64,000 nucleotides of DNA from Sphaerulina vaccinii. Its lineage: Eukaryota > Ascomycota > Dothideomycetes > Mycosphaerellales > Mycosphaerellaceae. The stretch covers positions 1,302,001 through 1,366,000 of the forward strand of contig JAKUDP010000013.1 in the NCBI GenBank assembly GCA_022570795.1, read 5' to 3'. Of the stretch, positions 54,784 to 64,000 are shown in pieces. Each line of letters starts with the position of its first letter. The stretch's first letter is position 1. The notes below the pieces were generated by a model, which had not been told where the DNA came from, searched no databases, and saw nothing but the letters and a program-made list of their open reading frames with translations. The translations under genes were made by a program, and so were the position numbers.

Positions 54784-56811
54784 TTATTGCTTACTCGATG
54801 GCTCTTCGGGATGTGGCTTTGCGCGACGCTTACGAGTTGAACGTTGAGCACCCTCCTTGGGTTCCTTCGAGCCTCCGTTCAGTAGGAAGTACCGACCTCG
54901 CAGCGTAGATTCGGCCTGCTCGAATTTACCTTCAATCTTAACTTTGTCCCATCGGAGGCGTCTGACTTCTTTCAGGTAGACCAACAATTTGACTCTTTCG
55001 CGGTCGCCTCCAGGCACTTTATGTACGAATGGACAATCACGATGAGCGCATGTCCCGCTCTCTAGCCACTCTCGACATACAGCCCTCGGTGTACTGATGT
55101 TTCCAACGGGAGTCGGGTTGACTATGTGTGCCGTATCCGCAGTGCTTCCTATGCTGAGCGTCGGTACTTTGAAGACAGATCCTCCAGGTGTGTGAACATC
55201 TCTGCTAGGCAGGATATCTCCATTGCCAACACTATTTGAGATTCGCTCAAGTGTCGGCCTTGGATGGCTTGGTGAGCCTTGGAGAGCTGGGACTATCTGT
55301 GGAGGTAGGAACACTGACAGGGTAGGCTGAGGCTCCGTGGATTGAATCTCCCTCATTTCCCTGGCACGAGCTGCGGTGATCGGGGGCGTCACGATTACGC
55401 TCTTCTGAGGCTTTGATAGGTCCGATGTGGTGGCAGTCCTACTGCTGGGATTACCGAGCCCCAGCATAATCCCCGGTGAGGTTGCTGCAGCATCCATCGC
55501 CGGCGCGATTGACTCTGAGACCATTGTGCTCCTGTTGCGCACACTGAACGACATTTTGAGAGCATGGCGCGGAGCTCGAGTTGGAAGCCATGCGGGTACC
55601 GGCTGCTTCCTATGGTCGTGTCGCAAAGCCGTGCTTGGCAGCTCGTTGTGTTGCAACGCTTGAGTGCATCGTGATCTTTGCTCGTCGGTTATCGTGGGCG
55701 AAATCGCGTTAGATGTCCTTGATCTTTCTGGCCCACACTTATGCTGATCGGTGGCCTGAGCTTTTCGAGCTGCACGCATATCCAGAATGAGCCTTTCACA
55801 CTCAGGCTCTTCGTCTCGCGCGGCCTTGAAAGAGTTTCGGTACTCATCAACATCGTTGAGATTGATCCCCAGACCAGGACGATCATTGCCCCAATCGATT
55901 TGAGATCGGCGCTTAATCGTGAGGACGAACTCCCCAAGTTTGTTATGGGTCCAGACATGCGGATTCTGCTTATGATTGCCAGCCGTTTCTTGCACCCAGT
56001 CATCGTTATCACTGGACAAGAATCTGAAGAGCCCCTTGAGCGCGCAGTTTGCGCGTCCTTTGTTTATGACCATGCCCATCCTAACGATTGGGTCGCCCAT
56101 GTCGTCACAAGGGACGACTGTACCTCCACATGCGACGACGACGCGGTCTTGTAGGAGCAGTCGTAACTTCTTCTGTATGCGGTTGTGATCTGCCTCTGTT
56201 TTAAGGTTGCTTAACATGGATGGCCTCCATGACGTACCCATCGCAAGTAACCCCTGAAGCAGTGACAAGACCTTCTGCGTCTCCTTCGTGTCGCCGGGCA
56301 TGGTCGCTGCACCATGCACGAAACAGCCTCCATATCGTACCATGGCTTCTATGGCATTGACGGAAAGATCGAGCTCGTGCCGCACGTTCTCTGAAACCAC
56401 CCTCGTGGCGCCTGAGTTTGCTGTCACTGCGTCCGTCGCCCCAGTCTCTGATGGCATGTCTTCGTCGTATGCCTTCCTCAGTAATCGCCAATTCTCGACT
56501 GTCAGGGGACCGTTGCCGGTGTCACCTTCAGGCATGGGTAAGATGGCGAAGTTATCCTTCTTGCAATGGAGATGCTCTCCCCAGGTGCTTCGTGGGAGAG
56601 CCTCTGTTACACCTTTATGCGTGTGTGTATCTGCTTCTCCTGCTGCATACTGTGGTTGCGGGAAGATGTCCTCCAAGTCTACCAACTGCGAATCGCACGT
56701 TGCAAGACCGTCACTATCTGCGTTTGTTGTGGTACGGGCGTCGATCTCACATGACGGTATGGGAGATAGGGAGGCAGAAGTGCGACGGTCGCGCTTCTTC
56801 GACGGCGCCAT
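54784..56811 (-). CDS. CCCH zinc-finger protein of unknown function
   Basis: Single-exon frame of 675 codons. The N-terminal third has no known domain. About residues 140-330 look folded, with a Cys/Gly-rich core (MVRYGGCFVHGAATMPGDT, RVVVACGGTVVPCDDMG, NKGRANCALKGLFRFLSSDND). A long Ser/Pro-rich linker follows, then one CCCH finger near residue 595 (CREWLESGTCAHRDCPFVH, spacing x8-x4-x3), an RNA- or protein-binding type. After it comes a basic coiled segment (LKEVRRLRWDKVKIEGKFEQ) and a very basic tail (RSTRKRRAKPH). One finger near the C-terminus with a basic tail suggests nucleic-acid binding. The first Met (MAPSKKRDRR) looks like a nuclear N-terminus. I cannot name the family. Confidence 0.72.
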   Translation of the reverse strand: MAPSKKRDRRTSASLSPIPSCEIDARTTTNADSDGLATCDSQLVDLEDIFPQPQYAAGEADTHTHKGVTEALPRSTWGEHLHCKKDNFAILPMPEGDTGNGPLTVENWRLLRKAYDEDMPSETGATDAVTANSGATRVVSENVRHELDLSVNAIEAMVRYGGCFVHGAATMPGDTKETQKVLSLLQGLLAMGTSWRPSMLSNLKTEADHNRIQKKLRLLLQDRVVVACGGTVVPCDDMGDPIVRMGMVINKGRANCALKGLFRFLSSDNDDWVQETAGNHKQNPHVWTHNKLGEFVLTIKRRSQIDWGNDRPGLGINLNDVDEYRNSFKAARDEEPECERLILDMRAARKAQATDQHKCGPERSRTSNAISPTITDEQRSRCTQALQHNELPSTALRHDHRKQPVPAWLPTRAPRHALKMSFSVRNRSTMVSESIAPAMDAAATSPGIMLGLGNPSSRTATTSDLSKPQKSVIVTPPITAARAREMREIQSTEPQPTLSVFLPPQIVPALQGSPSHPRPTLERISNSVGNGDILPSRDVHTPGGSVFKVPTLSIGSTADTAHIVNPTPVGNISTPRAVCREWLESGTCAHRDCPFVHKVPGGDRERVKLLVYLKEVRRLRWDKVKIEGKFEQAESTLRGRYFLLNGGSKEPKEGAQRSTRKRRAKPHPEEPSSKQ

Positions 56812-58759
56812 GATGCAGAGCAGTGGAAGAATCGACCTGCTGTGATGGGATTAGTCAGGGGTCAAACGAGTGGCGAAGCGTTTGTAGTGCTCACGTAGGT
56901 AAGTTTATCGATCAGAAACACCGATGTGAAGAGGTGTATGATGTCCAGTGCCGCGCAGTGTCGCTCAGTATCGCTCAATGTCGCCCGGTAACCAGATGCG
57001 GCCTGTGTGTGGTAGTCGTTGGTCCGAGATGTTGTATCGTGTCGACGAAGCACTCGCAGAGCTCACGCGCGTTGTATATCGATGAGCGAAAACGCTAAGG
57101 AGAAAACGTGTTTGCCAATTAGTGTATGTCGCTCGGGGACCAGATGCGGTCTGTATACGGGGCTTAAAGGCCGGAGACGTTGTGCGGTCGCAGTGTTGAG
57201 TGTTGTGTGGTCAAGAGACTCAGAACAGCGAGGTGTTCCAGTGCCAAGTTATCACATGCCCGCTAAAGGTGTTTGTTATCCACTGCGGCGACGACGGCAT
57301 GCACATCTCTTCAGCTCACCAAATTCTCCGTTCTGCCAACATGCCCTGTATCGCTCCTGTACCGATGCGCAGGGGCACGTTCATCCAGATGTTTCCGGGC
57401 GCTGGCAGCCATACACAGGCCCACTCCGCATGGCCTCGACGGACGAACCGCTCGCCATGTAACCAGTACATCGCTCCATCGACGGACGTGCGCGAAATCC
57501 TCAATAGTGCGAGACAATTCCACCTGCGCAGCTCATCAGAAGACACTATGACAGCAATGTCTGAGCAGCAAGAGCGGCGTATGTTGATGAGCCTGCCGGG
57601 TCAAGAAACAAGTAACAGCGATGACCGAAATCTGCGACTTTCATCTGAGTTTGAAGAGGCCAAATGACCAACTGCAAACCGCAAGCATCCATGCATATCC
57701 ACATCGTTCACGCTCAGCAGTGGGCATTATGGCGGCGCCCAAATGTGACGTTGGCTCAATTTGGCTGCCAAACACGACATGTTGTGTCCACTGAAAGCCA
57801 AATACTTTTCTGACCGTTGATAGAAGTCTTTTCGATGAGTAAATGGCGTCCGGAGATGAAGAGCATCCGCGTGCTTGGTGTTCGTGGGCCGGACGGAAGG
57901 CACGATGGAATGGGTGTCAGAGAGGATCTTGTCTGCGCAGACATGTATCCCTGGGGCTCGAATACTTGGGCTCCTGCAGCTGCTCTAGATAAAACCGTCA
58001 ACAGGTGCCCCCTCCACGGCTTCTTTCGACAGGATTGGCCATCTCTGTATCCAAACAAGCCGAGGAGAGGACATTTATACGCACTTTCAAGAAAAAGACA
58101 AATATCTCCAACGACATCAGTCCATGACGGCAAATGTCGAATGGAACTCGTATCTGAAGCAACACTGCGATCTCCGCAGTGTTTGTGCTCAGTTGTTCGG
58201 ATTGGACAAGATTTAGAGCAAGACTGGCCATTGGCACGGATTGTGTTCACGTCGAAGATCTCGAGAGCGCAATACATACCGTTCCATCGGACCTGCGATG
58301 GGGTTCATCAAACTACACGTATACCTGCATGGGGGCAAAAAAGAAGATGGAAAACCTCCCAGGAGGCATACAATCATAAGGCAGAGCTCGATTGCGAAGG
58401 ACTGAAGTCTTCGCTATTTCGAGTCTTGGCAGAAGCTTGACCACTTTTGGATGTTTCTGGAATCCCGTCGCGACACATTGTATAAGCCTACCCAGTAATA
58501 GTCATGGGAATTGTATAGGCCAGAAGTCACGGGAAATAACAGTTCGTTCCTCTATCTGATCGACAACTAACTCTACCTCACCCGGCTCTAACTTCTATTA
58601 TCTACAAGACTACGATTCAAGATCGATGGCTTATCCCATCTACAGGCGATACGAACCCATGTTGGCAGGCTTCTCCCAGGTGTCTCTGCATTGTGTGCCC
58701 ATCGCGATGAGGCACCTACTACTAACTTCCTGCTACTCACTCCGTTCATGATGCACTCC
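56812..58759. other. Intergenic, about 1.95 kb
   Basis: Upstream of the CCCH gene and downstream of the 2EXR gene. It holds several frames of 147-207 codons that lie opposite one another (57019-57667 plus; 57756-58277 minus; 57817-58440 plus). None has a domain, signal peptide or intron structure. Chance overlap or a decayed gene are both possible. Confidence 0.4.
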
Positions 58760-59542
58760 TCATTTGGGAGCGATAGGTCCATAGAGTCGCACCAGCTCTT
58801 CAGCCTCACGATCTTCCCAGCTCCAGGTGAGTCGATCTCCGCTCTGGTCCAACAGGCGAGAAATACACTCCCGCATCTTTGACAGAATGGTTGCAACGAT
58901 GAAAGGCCTCACACAGCTCTCCCGGATCTGCCTCAACTTGGCAACACCTTCTGCGAGAACTCCCGCATACTTTCGACTATCGTGTATTCCAACGCGCTTT
59001 ACACTATTCTTAGTGCAGAAGACCTTGCATGTTCTTCCTTCTCCGGACAGAAAGCACTGGAACTGGAAGTCGAGGTCCAAGTACCCAAGTGAACTCCAGG
59101 TCTGTTTGATCAATATATGACTTCCATTTCTGTTCAGAGGTGTCTGCAGCACGATCATTTGACGTTCCCGCAAAGCATTCCTTGGCGGCTCCCAGAACCG
59201 CTCTAAGACTCTCTCGCGTACATCGCGATTGCGATAGAGGCGTAAGGTCTCGTTTCTTACTTGCCAGCAGACCGCCGCAAGGTTAGCGGGGAGTTCAACT
59301 CGCGGATGCAGCTGTGTCTCATGGACGTAGCGACATGTCAGCAGTGTATGCTCGCACTCGACGCATTGGGGTGCTTCGTCAAAGTTCTGCACGAGTCCAG
59401 AAGTCAGGACAAGTTCGTAGATCTTGTCTCGGAGTTCTTGTGGAAGGTCGAAAAGGCGAAATGGTGATGGAGCTTCTCTCTCTCCGGCTGATGGTGACGA
59501 GGGAGCCTGCATGGCCATAAGCATCTTGCGCTGTGCTTTCAT
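58760..59542 (-). CDS. 2EXR / F-box-like domain protein of an expanded fungal family
   Basis: 260-residue single-exon product. After a short Ser/Pro N-terminus comes FRLFDLPQELRDKIYELVL, the hallmark of the 2EXR (F-box-like) motif found in many Dothideomycete proteins that may link targets to ubiquitin ligases or other partners. Further family features: LAAVCWQVRNETLRLYRNRDV (the conserved CxxxRxE part) and a Trp/Phe-rich middle. No other domain is seen. Members are often lineage-specific and of unknown role. The start could be any of three closely spaced Met codons. Confidence 0.75.
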   Translation of the reverse strand: MKAQRKMLMAMQAPSSPSAGEREAPSPFRLFDLPQELRDKIYELVLTSGLVQNFDEAPQCVECEHTLLTCRYVHETQLHPRVELPANLAAVCWQVRNETLRLYRNRDVRERVLERFWEPPRNALRERQMIVLQTPLNRNGSHILIKQTWSSLGYLDLDFQFQCFLSGEGRTCKVFCTKNSVKRVGIHDSRKYAGVLAEGVAKLRQIRESCVRPFIVATILSKMRECISRLLDQSGDRLTWSWEDREAEELVRLYGPIAPK

Positions 59543-61115
59543 GGGTTGGTAATCTTCTTCGATGCAGTATGTTCTTATATGACACGGCGCGGCTGCGATG
59601 AGATCTGTGTAGCCTTATCTCCTTCCTAAGGATTGTATTTGGATGAAATGCGAGTCTCTGAAAAAATATCAGCGTAGTCATGCCAAGCCTTTGCATACTT
59701 GATTACTCGTGAGTGGCTCCTTCAAGTGGTTGGACCCACCACGACCAGTCTATATCATGTACGTCCGAGATAGGCAAGTAAAGAATATGGAGCCCAGATA
59801 TCTGCTTCACACTCCAGTCGAACCCGACTTGTAGCACTTCCCAGGCACCATGCCCGATTGACTTCGCGCTGCCTGTATTCGTACTGCCTTAGTGCTTCTG
59901 AGGAAGACTTTCCTCAGCATTCTGACTCAAGACCTCTCCACGGTTTCGCGGTAGCTGGGCATGACTGCGAGATAGAGTTATTCGTGTCCAGCTGAGAGAG
60001 GATGTCCATCACAGCCACTTCAGGACAGCAACATTGCCATCTGTATACTCTGAACGAGCTGCAAGCACATGTAAGGCATTCTGCGTAGTGTGAGAGTTGC
60101 AATGTCTGTGCCCTCGAAGCAAGTACTGATCGGCGTTCAAGCAGGTCTGGCTTCTCTTCCGACTTCATGCGATAAGTCCTCTGGGCTTTAAGAGATCGGC
60201 GAGCTGCGTACAGGTGAGGATCCGTCGCCGCAATTTAGCGTGCTCCATCGAGTGCATGCGCACCGCTGCGTCAGCTTCAGCGCTCAAGATCCATGAGAGA
60301 AATATGCGCCCTATTTCATGCACCGTCTTGGACATCCAGGGCGGCTATGCCAGCATCGTGAAGCTCGGTGTTCGATGTTGTGAGGAGGGTGGAGTTCAGT
60401 GTCCGCCGTCGAATGTCCGGTCGCTGTGTCCTTTATGCATGCTGCAAGAGAGGAGGCGGTGGGAGGCTGGCTGACGCTGCTGGCAGCGAGTGTGGAGGTA
60501 CATCTTAAACTAAAGAAGCACTAGTCCTGTAGCCTCCGGGCAACAGAAATGGTGTAGTGGATCGTACAATCAATGCTCCTGTTATAGACTAGTCGTCGTA
60601 ACAGCAACTGCGGGATTTGCGTGAAACTTCACTAACAGACAACAACTTTTTTGGTCCCGAGTTCGATCCAGTTGTGATCTTTTCTTTTTGGACATTTTGA
60701 CCCAGAACACACTCGAGCCACGTCACGCTTGTACGTGATATTGTTGATTCCGATTGCTGTAGTATCGACTCATGCTACATATGTAGAAGCCAGTATATAG
60801 AAGGACCAAGCTCACATTTTTGGTGAATGGGAATTGTGGTTGTTTCAGATATGCCACTACGACTACAAGTGTTCAGGATCTCCAGGATATTCAGTGAGCG
60901 CCAAGATGATCTCGTTGTTGTTGCCCCGCTGTTCTCGTTGTGTTGCTGATAGACTTTCACTAGCGCGTTTTCGCAAGTGAAGTTGACAGGGGTATTCACT
61001 AGCGGCGTCTTCACGCGTTGCTCCGCAACAAAACATTTGAAGCGCTTCTCATTTTGTTCTGCTCACACACAGTCTGCTCTCCTCGAAACCATCACACACC
61101 GCGGTACCAGATATC
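59543..61115. other. Intergenic, about 1.6 kb, with tRNA-like boxes
   Basis: Divergent upstream region of the 2EXR gene and the 61-kb gene. It includes sequences identical to tRNA promoter boxes at 60550-60560 and 60653-60669 that do not fold as a tRNA (see findings). The only other frames are short. Confidence 0.45.
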
Positions 61116-61806
61116 ATGGCAGACGAAGACGTTTTCGACAAGTTCGCGGCAGAGATGACCGACGCCACTGAACGCCGCGCCATTATCGACGTCGTCAATC
61201 AGCAGATGAAGCGCAACATGACCATCATCAGACCATATGATAAGTGGACTCGAGACACACTTGACCTGTCCGGCACATATCTCCACCGCAGTCACATCGA
61301 CGCCGCGCACGATAATGCCGACACTGCCCCGAGGAATCCGTCCTAGTGCGCTTGAGAAACACCTGGTTGACACTTTACAGACTTCTGGAACGCTGTCGTC
61401 GTTGCTCTTGGCTGCCGTAGCACAGGTGAAGTGCAGTACATCCTGAAGGACTGCGTCAAGAAAGGTGGTTGGAATGTACCAGATACCCTCAAGCACATCG
61501 ACGAGGCCATTGCAGACAGCCGCATGCGAGGCATTCCCAGGACACCGATCTACCCAAAGCAGGTAAGCGCTCATTGAGCATAGCCAAAAACATGTCCTGA
61601 ACACCCGCTGACATATGTAACTTGCTTTCTAGGTGCCAGACCCAATGCAGATCACACCAACGCAGGCCGCAGACCTGCAGCGCATGGCCCAGGAGGCTCT
61701 TGCTCTGAACGAAGGTGATAGTGGCGGACAGAAGGAGCAGAAGGGAGGCCAGGACGCGGTAAAGCAGGGTAGCAACTTCACCGTGGCCACCAAAGAAGCT
61801 TCCTGA
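61116..61806 (+). CDS. Small fungal protein of unknown function, three exons, first donor uncertain
   Basis: Exon 1 starts at ATG 61116 (MADEDVFDKFAAEMTDATERR). Exon 2 is 61381-61562, and opens FWNAVVVALGCRSTGEV and ends RTPIYPKQ. Exon 3 is 61633-61806. The second intron (61563-61632, 70 nt) is canonical (GTAAGC, CTGAC branch, TTCTAG). The first acceptor TTTACAG at 61380 is good and needs a phase-1 donor. The only GT that fits is at 61291 (GTCACA), which is poor; a GC donor at 61288 is an alternative. With 61291 the product is 176 residues. It is mostly helical and charged, with a polar Gln/Gly tail, and has no signal peptide or known domain. The frame beyond TGA 61804 enters degenerate repeats that keep the same phase. 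Confidence 0.6.
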
Positions 61807-62052
61807 GGATCGTCAGAGACTACGGCGGTGTGGCGAGATACGATGAAGCCGGGTCGTTGTGGTCAGAAGTCGGAGACGCATGAGGACGAGCTTCCGAGGG
61901 CCAGCGGAGACTGCGCTGCTGTGGCGAAACACGATGGAGTCAGGGCGTCATGACCAGGGAACGGAGACACATCAGATGAGCTTCTCGATCCTTCGCAAGG
62001 CCGGAAGAGACTGCGGCGCTGAAGCGAGAGACGATCGAGTCCATTCGTCGTG
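61795..62052. repeat. Degenerate tandem repeat, three copies of about 90 bp
   Basis: Copies begin at 61795 (GAAGCTTCC), 61888 (GAGCTTCCG) and 61978 (GAGCTTCTC). Shared words in each copy include GAGACT-CG, GCGA-A-ACGAT and, in the first two, CGGAGAC-CAT. Periods are 93 and 90, both multiples of three. The first copy overlaps the last three codons of the preceding gene. The remainder of this gap, up to 62228, shows nothing further. Confidence 0.7.
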
Positions 62053-62228
62053 ATGTGGCACCAGATATACCCCATGCTTTACTAGGCATGATAGGTGCAG
62101 CAGCTAAAACGGACGAAGAAATGCCAGGAGAATGGCTAAGATCATGAACCTCATCACTGTACAAATCCTACATCATACACGAGCTTTTTCGTGCTGCTAA
62201 TACGCAATGCAAAGTGTCAACGCTAATG

Positions 62229-64000
62229 CTAATGTCCTATACCTCCAGCAACCCAATTGTTCCAATTGGGATCATCAGGTGGTGGGAAAAGACCTCTATC
62301 CTGCTGCTGGTCGTCCTGCTGTGGCTGCGCCTGTGCCTGACCCTGCTGTTGCTGCTGCGCTTCCAGCGCTTCCCTCCTTCTACGTTCGACTTCTCTAGCA
62401 CGCTGTTGGCGGTACCAGAAGAGACCAGCTAGTGCCGCGAGGAGACCGCCGATCAGCAGCGTCTCCAAAACGTCTTCGTCAATTTCACCATCTCCATCCC
62501 AATCGCCTCCAGGCATAGGCTCTGTGCCGTCCCAATCATCAGCTTCGTAGCCTTCTTGGTCTTGATAGTACTGTGCATCAGCTTCAAGGAAGTCTCTAAT
62601 CCACTCTGCAAAACCCCTACGCTTCTTCGTAGGCGTCTCATCTTCGATGCCATGGACACCACCACGAGTGATGCCATTCCACCATGATCGCCATCGAAGC
62701 TTGAACAAGCTGAGCTTGACAGGTAGGTAAGCTTCGCGATTGGTATCCAAAGCTTGATCGTAGAAGCGTTTGGCAAGATGGAAGTCTTGCTCAATGCCGA
62801 TTCCGTTCTCATGCATCCATCCCAGATTCCACATGGCTTGCGCGGATTGCAAGGTTTCAGCTGCAGATTGGTAGCACTGGGCGGCATGCTCGGCTGAGGG
62901 AGCAGTGCCGAGACCTGCAAGATAGTAGTCGCCCATCTTGACAAGAGCGTCGATGTTCTGCTGCTTGGCAGACCTAGTCCAGTGCACAAGCGCAAGAGCG
63001 GCATCACCCAGAGTGTTCTTAGTGCTACTGGCCTGCGATGATAGCCAGTTCAGCGGGCTCCACAATGGCTTCGATTGAGACTGGTCAAGCAACCACGCCA
63101 CATTTGCTTGAGCGTTCTCGGATCCCTGCTCTGCGGCCATGAGATACGGAATGAAGGCCTTGCTCGGCTCACCTTCATCATAAGCTTCCACGGCCTCGCT
63201 CAGGCCACTCCAGATAGCTTCCGCCTTCTCAACTACAATCTTATAGTATACTGCAGCACTTCCGCACGACTTGTCGCGACCAATGCCCTTCTGATTCATC
63301 TCTGCCAAGTAGTAGAAGGCCTCGATATGACTATTTCTCGCAGCCAGCTCAAAGTACTTCGCTGCAGTGACAGTGTCGCCTTGATCGAGGAAGAAGGTTC
63401 CGAGATGTGTTTGTGCAACTGCCAGGTCCTGGTCAGCCGCGGCTGAGAAGAGTTCCGCGGCTCTGACGATGTTTCTTTCGACGCCATAGCCTTCGAGGTA
63501 CATGAGTCCCAGGCTGTACTGGCATAGCGCATCACCATTGGCAATACCACGGTTGAACCAGACCTTGGCTTTGCCGAAGTCCTGCTTGGTGCCTTCGCCA
63601 CGCAAGAACATGCGGCCAAGATAACCAGCAGCTTTACTTGCCAATCGTTCCGTGCTATGAGGCACGTCCTTCTTGACTTTGTTGTTCGCTGACCAGTACT
63701 CTCTTGCCACGTCCATGAAGTATTGCTTCGCCATCTTCGGATCCCGTTTCAGCCCTCGGGTACCATCGTAGTGAAGTCTAGCCAGTCCGAATGTAGCCTT
63801 GAGGTCGCCTTTTGAAGACTGCAGATGCAGGTACTCAAGCACATCATCTACATCGGCATACGCATCACTGGTTGGTCCACCTTGTTTAGCGTTCTGTCCA
63901 GCCGATGCGACGCTCGCGCCTTCTCCGTATACACCACCCTCTTCATCTGCGATCCTCCACGCATCTCGAACCAGAGAGTGGCCACCAGGAGGCCCAGAAC
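62229..64000 (-). CDS. HRD3: HRD3 / SEL1L-type ERAD adaptor, C-terminal part (runs off the window)
   Basis: Single-pass endoplasmic reticulum protein with Sel1-like repeats that recruits misfolded luminal proteins to the Hrd1 ubiquitin ligase. The frame is open to the right edge, so about 590 C-terminal residues are present and the N-terminus is missing. Sel1-like repeats are numerous (ATFGLARLHYDGTRGLKRDP, KAAGYLGRMFLRGEGTKQDF, CQYSLGLMYLEGYGVERN, AFYYLAEMNQKGIGRD, ALVKMGDYYLAGLGTAP, AMWNLGWMHENGIGIEQD). An acidic stretch (DWDGDGEIDED) precedes one membrane helix (LETLLIGGLLAALAGLFWY), and a short cytosolic basic then Gln-rich tail ends the chain. This layout is specific to HRD3/SEL1L among Sel1 proteins. 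The left boundary is TAG 62229-62231. Confidence 0.9.
   Translation of the reverse strand, partial: SGPPGGHSLVRDAWRIADEEGGVYGEGASVASAGQNAKQGGPTSDAYADVDDVLEYLHLQSSKGDLKATFGLARLHYDGTRGLKRDPKMAKQYFMDVAREYWSANNKVKKDVPHSTERLASKAAGYLGRMFLRGEGTKQDFGKAKVWFNRGIANGDALCQYSLGLMYLEGYGVERNIVRAAELFSAAADQDLAVAQTHLGTFFLDQGDTVTAAKYFELAARNSHIEAFYYLAEMNQKGIGRDKSCGSAAVYYKIVVEKAEAIWSGLSEAVEAYDEGEPSKAFIPYLMAAEQGSENAQANVAWLLDQSQSKPLWSPLNWLSSQASSTKNTLGDAALALVHWTRSAKQQNIDALVKMGDYYLAGLGTAPSAEHAAQCYQSAAETLQSAQAMWNLGWMHENGIGIEQDFHLAKRFYDQALDTNREAYLPVKLSLFKLRWRSWWNGITRGGVHGIEDETPTKKRRGFAEWIRDFLEADAQYYQDQEGYEADDWDGTEPMPGGDWDGDGEIDEDVLETLLIGGLLAALAGLFWYRQQRAREVERRRREALEAQQQQQGQAQAQPQQDDQQQDRGLFPPPDDPNWNNWVAGGIGH

Noticed and set aside
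60550..60669. Complete tRNA gene
   Set aside because: Only the two promoter boxes match; the T stem and acceptor stem do not form and the spacing is too long. Kept only as a finding.

Overview
The window is nuclear DNA of a filamentous ascomycete. The genes carry short GT-AG introns (46-70 nt, usually with a CTAAC or CTGAC branch site). The protein families are typically fungal: White Collar-2, Zn2Cys6 regulator, LaeA-like methyltransferase, fungal rhodopsin-domain membrane protein, DHA1 transporter and 2EXR/F-box-like protein. Base composition is balanced and genes are loosely spaced on both strands. A plant-associated Dothideomycete is my best guess (inference from gene style, not from a search). 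About twenty protein genes are supported. For many of them I rebuilt splice junctions by hand from splice sites, frame and family conservation.

Layout: 1-2.8 kb holds the 3' end of a disordered protein gene and a small predicted membrane protein. 2.8-13.1 kb, minus strand: a PH-C2-RasGAP protein of the BUD2/CLA2 type, a disordered fungal protein and a secreted GH5 exo-beta-1,3-glucanase. 15-24 kb: RAD50 and White Collar-2 head to head, then mitochondrial D-lactate dehydrogenase. 25.4-35.1 kb: a LaeA-like methyltransferase, a 3.6-kb gene-empty stretch and a large hybrid histidine kinase. 37-40.7 kb: a complex I assembly factor (NDUFAF2 type) and GET3 sharing a 257-bp promoter, then an aquaporin with a mutated first NPA box. 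41.7-45.2 kb: a Zn2Cys6 regulator divergent from an AIR-type zinc-knuckle protein. 45.5-54.2 kb: a rhodopsin-domain membrane protein, a DHA1 transporter and a divergently placed phenol-hydroxylase-like flavoprotein. 54.8-64 kb: a CCCH protein of unknown function, a 2EXR/F-box-like protein, a small unknown three-exon gene followed by degenerate repeats, and the C-terminal part of an HRD3/SEL1L-type ERAD protein that runs off the right edge.

Most genes are housekeeping or signalling and do not form one pathway. The only local grouping that suggests shared metabolism is the flavoprotein hydroxylase with the DHA1 transporter, and even that is inference. I see no rRNA gene, complete tRNA gene, intact transposon or CRISPR array. 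The observations most worth a second look are: the Asn-to-Ile change in the aquaporin NPA box; two stop-free, frame-preserving introns placed inside catalytic or receiver domains (RasGAP, histidine kinase); a long DLD1 intron with two mutually exclusive helices; in-frame degenerate repeats after the 61-kb gene; and a 241-codon orphan reading frame whose start lies in a fresh 44-bp duplication.
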